Assembly: GCF_000949385.2 (NCBI RefSeq)
Contig: NZ_JYKO02000001.1
Coordinates: 638,161 to 702,160, forward strand
Source: Pseudomonas sp. LFM046
GTDB taxonomy: Bacteria; Pseudomonadota; Gammaproteobacteria; Pseudomonadales; Pseudomonadaceae
Length of the DNA stretch: 64,000 nt
Direction: 5' to 3'
Of this stretch, positions 59,041 through 64,000 are shown piece after piece; the stretch's first letter is position 1, and each line of letters opens with the position of its first letter. The notes below the pieces were generated by a model that made no database searches, was not told where the DNA came from, and worked only from the letters and a program-made list of their open reading frames with translations. Both the position numbers and the translations under genes were made by a program.

Positions 59041-60480
59041 ATGTTCGGATTGGAGGCTCTCGATCTCGCCCGAATGCAGTTCGCCTTCACCGTGTCCTTC
59101 CACATCATCTTCCCGGCCATCACCATCGGCCTGGCGAGCTACCTCGCCGTGCTGGAAGGCCTGTGGCTGAAGACCGGGCAGGAGGTCTACCGCGACCTCT
59201 ACCACTTCTGGTCGAAGATCTTCGCCGTCAACTTCGGCATGGGCGTGGTGTCGGGCCTGGTCATGGCCTACCAGTTCGGTACCAACTGGAGCGCCTTTTC
59301 CGACTTCGCCGGCGCCGTCACCGGGCCGCTGCTGACCTACGAGGTGCTCACTGCCTTCTTCCTCGAAGCAGGCTTCCTCGGCGTCATGCTGTTCGGCTGG
59401 AACCGCGTGGGCCCGAGCCTGCATTTCTTCGCCACGGTCATGGTGGCCATCGGCACCATCATCTCGACCTTCTGGATCCTCGCGTCCAACAGCTGGATGC
59501 AGACCCCGCAAGGCTACGAGATCATCGACGGCCGTGTGGTGCCGGTGGATTGGCTGGCGGTAGTGTTCAACCCGTCCTTCCCCTACCGCCTGCTGCACAT
59601 GGCCACCGCCGCCTTCCTCTCCACCGCCTTCTTCGTCGGCGCCTCGGCCGCCTGGCACTTGCTGCGCGGTCGCGATAACCCGGCAATCCGCAAGATGCTG
59701 TCCATGGCCATGTGGATGGCCCTGATCGTTGCGCCGGTACAGGCCTTCATCGGCGACTTGCACGGCCTCAACACCCTCAAGCACCAGCCGGTGAAGATCG
59801 CCGCGATGGAAGGTCACTGGGACAACAGCCACGGTGAAGCCACGCCGCTGATCCTCTTCGGCTGGCCGGACATGGAGCGTGAGGAAACCCGCTTCAAGGT
59901 CGAGATTCCCTACCTTGGCAGCCTCATCCTGACCCACAGCCTGGACAAGCAGGTGCCGGCGCTGAAGGAGTTCCCGAAAGAAGACCGTCCCAACTCCACC
60001 GTGGTGTTCTGGTCCTTCCGCATCATGGTCGCCCTGGGGATGCTGATGATCCTGGTGGGCCTCTGGAGCCTGTGGCTGCGCTGGCGCGGCGGGTTGTTCC
60101 GCTCGCGGCCGTTCCTCCACCTCTGCCTGTGGATGGGGCCGTCCGGGCTGATCGCGCTCCTCGCCGGCTGGTTCACCACCGAGATGGGCCGCCAGCCCTG
60201 GGTGGTCTACGGGCTGATGCGCACCACAGACGCCGTGTCCAACCACAGCGTGGCCCAGATGAGCCTGACCCTGGTGAGCTTCGTGGTGGTGTACTTCGTG
60301 CTCTTCGGCGCGGGCCTCGGCTACATGATGCGCCTGGTGCGCAAGGGCCCGGTCACCGACGAAGGCAAGGAGCAGGGCACTGGTGGCCCCGGCCAGCACC
60401 GCACCCCCGCCCGCCCGCTCTCGGCGACCGAAGAGGGCATGGACGATGACGACAACGCTGCAACCCTGCCGAGGACCTGA
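59041..60480 (+). CDS. cioA: Cyanide-insensitive quinol oxidase subunit I
   Basis: 479 residues, about nine membrane helices. Resembles CydA but with the short Q-loop of the CIO class. Haem-ligand His21 region FTVSFHIIFPAITIGLASYL, GMGVVSGLVMAYQFGTNWS, MEGHWDN, and GLMRTTDAVSNHSVAQM near the C-terminus, which ends in a hydrophilic tail. It oxidises ubiquinol and reduces oxygen without pumping protons and tolerates cyanide. cioB begins 3 bp after its stop. Confidence 0.95.
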   Translation: MFGLEALDLARMQFAFTVSFHIIFPAITIGLASYLAVLEGLWLKTGQEVYRDLYHFWSKIFAVNFGMGVVSGLVMAYQFGTNWSAFSDFAGAVTGPLLTYEVLTAFFLEAGFLGVMLFGWNRVGPSLHFFATVMVAIGTIISTFWILASNSWMQTPQGYEIIDGRVVPVDWLAVVFNPSFPYRLLHMATAAFLSTAFFVGASAAWHLLRGRDNPAIRKMLSMAMWMALIVAPVQAFIGDLHGLNTLKHQPVKIAAMEGHWDNSHGEATPLILFGWPDMEREETRFKVEIPYLGSLILTHSLDKQVPALKEFPKEDRPNSTVVFWSFRIMVALGMLMILVGLWSLWLRWRGGLFRSRPFLHLCLWMGPSGLIALLAGWFTTEMGRQPWVVYGLMRTTDAVSNHSVAQMSLTLVSFVVVYFVLFGAGLGYMMRLVRKGPVTDEGKEQGTGGPGQHRTPARPLSATEEGMDDDDNAATLPRT

Positions 60481-60483
60481 ACC

Positions 60484-61491
60484 ATGGGCGTCGACCTTTC
60501 ACTGATCTGGGCCATCATCATCATCTTCGGCGTGATGATGTATGTGGTGATGGACGGTTTCGACCTCGGAATCGGCATCCTCTTCCCCTTCGTCAAGGAT
60601 GACGGCGAGCGCGACGTGATGATGAACACCGTCGCGCCGGTCTGGGACGGCAACGAGACCTGGCTGATCCTGGGCGGCGCGGGCCTGTTCGGCGCGTTCC
60701 CGCTGGCCTACTCGGCGGTGCTTTCGGCCCTCTACCTGCCGCTGATCTTCATGCTGCTGGGCCTGATCTTCCGGGGCGTGGCCTTCGAGTTCCGCTTCAA
60801 GGCCAAGCCGGCCAAGCGTCACCTGTGGGACAAGGCCTTCATCGGCGGCTCCATCGCCGCCACCTTCTTCCAGGGCGTCGCCCTGGGCGCCTACATCGAA
60901 GGCATTCCGGTAGTGAACCGCGTCTTTACCGGCGGCTCGCTGGATTGGCTGGCGCCGTTCCCGTTGTTCTGCGGCCTGGGCCTGATCGCCGCCTACGCGC
61001 TGCTGGGCTGCACCTGGCTGATCCTGAAGACCGAAGGCCGCCTGCAACAGCAGATGCACGACCTGGCGCGTCCGCTGGTGCTGGCGCTGCTGGGCATCAC
61101 CGGCATCGTCAGCATCTGGACCCCGCTGGCCCACGCCGAGATCGCCGAGCGCTGGTTCAGCCTGCCCAACCTGTTCTGGTTCATGCCGGTGCCGATCCTG
61201 GTGCTGGTGTGCACCTGGGCGCTGCTGCGCGCCGTGGCCAACAACGCTCACCACGCGCCGTTCGTGCTGACCCTGGTGCTGATCTTCCTGGGTTACAGCG
61301 GCCTCGGCATCAGCCTCTGGCCCAACGTGATCCCGCCGTCCATCTCCATCTGGGACGCGGCGGCGCCGCCGCAGAGCCAGGGCTTCATGCTGGTGGGCGC
61401 GCTGTTCATCATCCCCTTCATCCTGATGTACACGGCCTGGAGCTACTACGTGTTCCGCGGCAAGGTGCGGGTGGAAGATGGCTACCACTAA
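60484..61491 (+). CDS. cioB: Cyanide-insensitive quinol oxidase subunit II
   Basis: 335 residues, about eight membrane helices, CydB family. Motifs: VMDGFDLGIGILFPFVKDDG, GNETWLILGGAGLFGAFPLA, RGVAFEFRFKAK, and C-terminal TAWSYYVFRGKVRVEDGYH. It supports subunit I structurally. It lies between cioA and the small DUF2474 gene in a single operon. Confidence 0.96.
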   Translation: MGVDLSLIWAIIIIFGVMMYVVMDGFDLGIGILFPFVKDDGERDVMMNTVAPVWDGNETWLILGGAGLFGAFPLAYSAVLSALYLPLIFMLLGLIFRGVAFEFRFKAKPAKRHLWDKAFIGGSIAATFFQGVALGAYIEGIPVVNRVFTGGSLDWLAPFPLFCGLGLIAAYALLGCTWLILKTEGRLQQQMHDLARPLVLALLGITGIVSIWTPLAHAEIAERWFSLPNLFWFMPVPILVLVCTWALLRAVANNAHHAPFVLTLVLIFLGYSGLGISLWPNVIPPSISIWDAAAPPQSQGFMLVGALFIIPFILMYTAWSYYVFRGKVRVEDGYH

Positions 61492-61504
61492 CGGGAGTGG
61501 CGTC

Positions 61505-61645
61505 ATGGGCGAGCCGGAACAGAAACCCCTGTGGCAACGCCTGGGCTGGCTAGTGGGCATCTGGACCCTCAGCGTGCTGAGTCTGGGCGTGGTGGCCTAC
61601 CTGCTGCGGATGGTGATGGCGGCGGCGGGGTTGAGTACGCACTGA
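61505..61645 (+). CDS. DUF2474 small membrane subunit of the cio operon
   Basis: 46 residues, beginning MGEPEQKPLWQRLGWLVGIW with one membrane helix (LVGIWTLSVLSLGVVAYLLRMVM). Its size, single helix and position right after cioB match DUF2474 proteins, the CIO counterpart of the small CydX-type subunits of bd oxidases. ATG 61505 is preceded by ACGGGAGTGG. A repeat of the CCCCTCTCCC type follows the stop. Confidence 0.85.
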   Translation: MGEPEQKPLWQRLGWLVGIWTLSVLSLGVVAYLLRMVMAAAGLSTH

Positions 61646-61653
61646 GCTTTTCT

Positions 61654-61758
61654 CCCCTCTCCCTCCGGGAGAGGGGCCGGGGGAGAGGGGTGCTGAGACT
61701 CGCTCGAATTTCGGGGGTAACTACGTTGCCCTTCGCGAATGAATTCGCCCCCACAAGG
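61654..61758. repeat. Two REP types after the cio operon
   Basis: CCCCTCTCCC-TCC-GGGAGAGGGG (61654-61676) and GCGAATGAATTCGC (61735-61748, within CTTCGCGAATGAATTCGCCCCCACAAGG) lie between the convergent DUF2474 and rlmG genes. The same pair of families is found together at 36.8 kb. Confidence 0.8.
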
Positions 61759-61777
61759 TTTCCTGCAAACCCCTGCG

Positions 61778-62902
61778 TTACTTGCTCGCCTTCAACACCA
61801 CGAACTTCGGCGTCGCAGCCACCTGATCCACCCCCCGGAACAGGCGCTTGAGCTTGGCGTGGTAGCCCAGGTGGCGGTTGCCCACGATCCACAGCTCGCC
61901 GCCTTTCACCAGCGCATTGCGGGCCTGCACGAACATGCGCCAGGCGAGGAGGTCGCCCACCACCTGCTGTTGGTGGAAGGGCGGGTTGCACAGCACCAGG
62001 TCCAGCGAATGCGCGGGCTGTTCGGCCAGGCCGTCGCCGGCACGAATGTCCGCCGGGCGTTCGCCGAGGGCCGCGCGCCAGTTTTCCCGGGCCGACTGCA
62101 CCGCCATATAGGACTCATCCACCAGCGTCATTTCCGCCTGCGGGTTGGCCAGGGCGTAGGCGATGCCGAGGACGCCGTTGCCGCAGCCCAGGTCCGCCGC
62201 GCGGACGTTCGCCAGGCTGCGGGGCAGGTGCGGGAGGAAGGCACGGGTGCCGATATCCAGGCCTTCGCGGCAGAAGACGTTGGCGTGGTTGATCAGCGTC
62301 AGGCGCGGTTGGTCCAGCTGGTAGCGGGTGGGGTAGGGCGAGGTGATCGCCGGCTTCTGTTCGGGCGTGGCGATCAGCAAGCGGGCCTTCTTCACCGCCA
62401 GCGATGGCTGCATCGGGCCGATGTATTTCGTCAGCAGGTCACCGGCGGCGTGGGGCAGGTGTTTGACCATGCCCGCGGCCACGACCGAAGCGCAAGGCGC
62501 CAGCTGGCCCTGCAGGCGGATCAGCTGTTCTTCCAGCAGGGCCAGGGTCTTGGGGACGCGGATCAGCACATGGTCGAAGGGGCCAATGGCCACCTCGCTG
62601 GCCGGGACGAAGCGCACGCGATCCGCCGTCAGTCCATTGCGCGCCAGATTGCGCTCGAGGCCCAGGTGGCCCAGGTGGGAATCGCCGCTGCTGGTGACCT
62701 GCGCATGGGAGGCCAGGCTGGCAGCGAGGGCGCCGAAGCTGTCGTTCAGCACCAGGATTCGGGTCGCTGCCGCGATGCCTTGCTCATGCAGGTGGTTGAG
62801 CAGGTATTCGTCGGCGGCGTCGAAGGCTTGCAGCGGGTCGTCCTGCTGCTCGGGCTGACGGATCAGGTCAAGCTGGGCAAAAGGCGTAGCAAATATAGGC
62901 AT
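61778..62902 (-). CDS. rlmG: 23S rRNA (guanine-1835-N2)-methyltransferase RlmG
   Basis: 374 residues in two methyltransferase-fold halves. The N-terminal half is non-catalytic (DAADEYLLNHLHEQGIAAAT). The C-terminal half binds SAM (ADLGCGNGVLGIAYALANP) and has the catalytic DLVLCNPPFHQQ motif (NPPF, for exocyclic amino groups). It makes m2G1835. Alone and divergent from the ferredoxin reductase gene by 83 bp. Confidence 0.94.
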   Translation of the reverse strand: MPIFATPFAQLDLIRQPEQQDDPLQAFDAADEYLLNHLHEQGIAAATRILVLNDSFGALAASLASHAQVTSSGDSHLGHLGLERNLARNGLTADRVRFVPASEVAIGPFDHVLIRVPKTLALLEEQLIRLQGQLAPCASVVAAGMVKHLPHAAGDLLTKYIGPMQPSLAVKKARLLIATPEQKPAITSPYPTRYQLDQPRLTLINHANVFCREGLDIGTRAFLPHLPRSLANVRAADLGCGNGVLGIAYALANPQAEMTLVDESYMAVQSARENWRAALGERPADIRAGDGLAEQPAHSLDLVLCNPPFHQQQVVGDLLAWRMFVQARNALVKGGELWIVGNRHLGYHAKLKRLFRGVDQVAATPKFVVLKASK

Positions 62903-62985
62903 AAGAACCGGCGGTGTTTCTGAAGGCCGCTTTGCGAGAAACTGAGGCGGTCTTCGAGCGAATCGGAAGAGGATGGGAGCGGAGT

Positions 62986-63762
62986 ATGACCGCCAGCGAA
63001 GAGAAGTTCACCCGTCAGACCCTGCTGGACGTGCAGACACTGACGCCCAGCCTGTTCACCCTGCGCACCACCCGCGACGCGGGCTTCCGCTTCCGCGCCG
63101 GGCAGTTTGCTCGCCTGGGAGTGACCAAGGCTGACGGCAGCACGGTCTGGCGCGCCTATTCCATGGTTTCGGCGCCCCACGACGAGCACCTGGAGTTCTT
63201 CTCCATCGTCGTGCCGGAAGGCGAATTCACCAGTGAGCTGTCCCGGCTGAAGGAAGGCGACACGCTGATGGTGGACAAGCAATCGTTCGGCTTCCTCACC
63301 CTCGATCGCTTCATCGACGGGCGAGACCTCTGGCTCTTGGCCACGGGCACAGGCCTGGCGCCTTTCCTGTCGATCCTGCAGGACCTGGAAGTCTGGGAAC
63401 GCTTCGAGCGCATCATCCTGGTCTACAGCGTGCGCCACGCCGCCGAGCTGGCGTATCAGCCGATGATCCACTCGCTGAAAGACCTGGAATACCTCGAAGG
63501 CGTCGAGGACAAGCTCATCTATGTGCCGGTGGTGACCCGCGAAGAAGTGCCCGGCGCGCTGCACGGGCGCATCACCACTCTTATCGAGAACGGTGAACTG
63601 GAGCGCACCGTCGGCTTCGAGCTGACCCCCGAACACGCCCGCGTGATGCTCTGCGGAAACCCGCAGATGATCGACGACACCCGCGCCGTGCTGAAGCAGC
63701 GCGACATGCACCTGAGCCTGAGCCGCCGGCCGGGGCAGGTGGCGGTGGAGAATTACTGGTAG
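62986..63762 (+). CDS. fpr: Ferredoxin/flavodoxin-NADP+ reductase
   Basis: 258 residues. FAD motif RAYSMVSAP, then LEFFSIVVPEGEFTSELSRL, NADP motif LLATGTGLAPFLSILQD, and C-terminal aromatic end VENYW as in the E. coli-like subclass (FprB group of pseudomonads). It exchanges electrons between NADPH and ferredoxin or flavodoxin, often for Fe-S repair under oxidative stress. GGGAGCGGAGT upstream supports ATG 62986. Confidence 0.94.
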   Translation: MTASEEKFTRQTLLDVQTLTPSLFTLRTTRDAGFRFRAGQFARLGVTKADGSTVWRAYSMVSAPHDEHLEFFSIVVPEGEFTSELSRLKEGDTLMVDKQSFGFLTLDRFIDGRDLWLLATGTGLAPFLSILQDLEVWERFERIILVYSVRHAAELAYQPMIHSLKDLEYLEGVEDKLIYVPVVTREEVPGALHGRITTLIENGELERTVGFELTPEHARVMLCGNPQMIDDTRAVLKQRDMHLSLSRRPGQVAVENYW

Positions 63763-63845
63763 GAGGCTCCGGGCTGAGGCGGATGCTTTGGTAGTTTGGG
63801 TCGGCCGGCGTTCCGCGAGCTTGCGAAACCTATCAATCCCACAGC

Positions 63846-63877
63846 ATGGGTTTCGCTCCGCTCTACCCATCCTACGA
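63846..63877. repeat. GTAGGATGGGTAGAGCGGAGCGAAACCCAT-type repeat
   Basis: Inverted copy of the element at 39794-39825, reading ATGGGTTTCGCTCCGCTCTACCCATCCTAC. The stretch 63763-63927 shows nothing else I can support. Confidence 0.75.
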
Positions 63878-63927
63878 ATTGCCCTCCGATTCACGCCTCC
63901 ATTTCTATCCGGCTTTCGCAACTCCCA

Positions 63928-64000
63928 TCACACCTTCCCGGACAGCTGCACCCCGTGCTGCTGCGGCCGGTGGCGCGTTCCATGCGGCGGGCCACCGGTT
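63928..64000 (-). CDS. Possible 3' end of a leftward gene (partial)
   Basis: A minus-strand frame is open from the window edge to a TGA at 63930-63928 and would end in HGVQLSGKV. Only about 23 codons are visible, they match no family I recognise, and the stretch is too short to tell coding from chance. The placement after fpr, with a REP element between, fits a convergent gene. Confidence 0.2.
   Translation of the reverse strand, partial: TGGPPHGTRHRPQQHGVQLSGKV

Overview
The window is 64 kb of GC-rich, densely packed chromosome from a Pseudomonas-type gammaproteobacterium. Three things point there: a LadS-type hybrid kinase next to thiD/thiE/hemL, a cyanide-insensitive oxidase (cioAB) preceded by an Anr-like box, and several families of Pseudomonas-style REP palindromes. 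From about 1 to 30 kb the gene order (phoH-like, miaB, DUF1820, Sel1, hemL, thiE, thiD, ladS, tetR, acyl-CoA dehydrogenase, amn, ... hrpB ... rhlE) matches what I remember of the PA3950-PA3981 part of P. aeruginosa PAO1. That is recall, not a search. The rest looks like a mosaic of a non-aeruginosa pseudomonad. I see no rRNA, tRNA, insertion sequence, prophage or CRISPR array.

Layout. 0-6 kb: leftward housekeeping genes (PhoH-like ATPase cut by the window edge, tRNA methylthiolation, haem and thiamine synthesis). 6-13 kb: rightward ladS, a TetR regulator translationally coupled to an AidB-like acyl-CoA dehydrogenase behind a striking palindromic operator, and AMP nucleosidase. 13-30 kb: short units on both strands, including an MBL hydrolase, RluE-type pseudouridine synthase, two Lrp/AsnC regulators, FieF-type cation efflux, HrpB helicase, orphan periplasmic binding proteins, YedA exporter and RhlE helicase. 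A highly structured intergenic stretch at 15.61-15.82 kb is a small-RNA candidate.

30-38.5 kb: a LuxR-type regulator, a 450-bp non-coding region with two perfect DnaA boxes and large hairpins, a polyamine-type ABC importer operon ending in an aminoaldehyde-type dehydrogenase, then an opposing two-gene signalling unit (REC-CheC protein and PAS protein). Together these suggest uptake and oxidation of an amine, with the substrate unproven. 38.5-47.6 kb: flavoprotein, class II deacetylase divergent from a GNAT acetyltransferase coupled to a SagB-type double nitroreductase, then TesB, HAD phosphatase, YpfJ, PhzF and DUF411. 47.6-52 kb: TrmA, purine permease, DJ-1 protein and MFS exporter.

52.4-58.6 kb: a complete molybdenum hydroxylase operon with its own maturation genes: Tat-exported Moco subunit, [2Fe-2S] subunit, tri-haem cytochrome c, XdhC and MocA-like transferase. 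This is a periplasmic aldehyde/N-heterocycle-type oxidase of unknown substrate feeding electrons to cytochrome c. 58.6-61.7 kb: cioA-cioB-DUF2474. 61.7-64 kb: RlmG, ferredoxin-NADP reductase and a tail that may hold the end of one more leftward gene.

No single obviously new defence or biosynthetic system is visible. The best leads are the candidate sRNA, the TetR/AidB operator, the DnaA-box/hairpin region, the acetyltransferase/deacetylase/SagB neighbourhood and the molybdenum hydroxylase.
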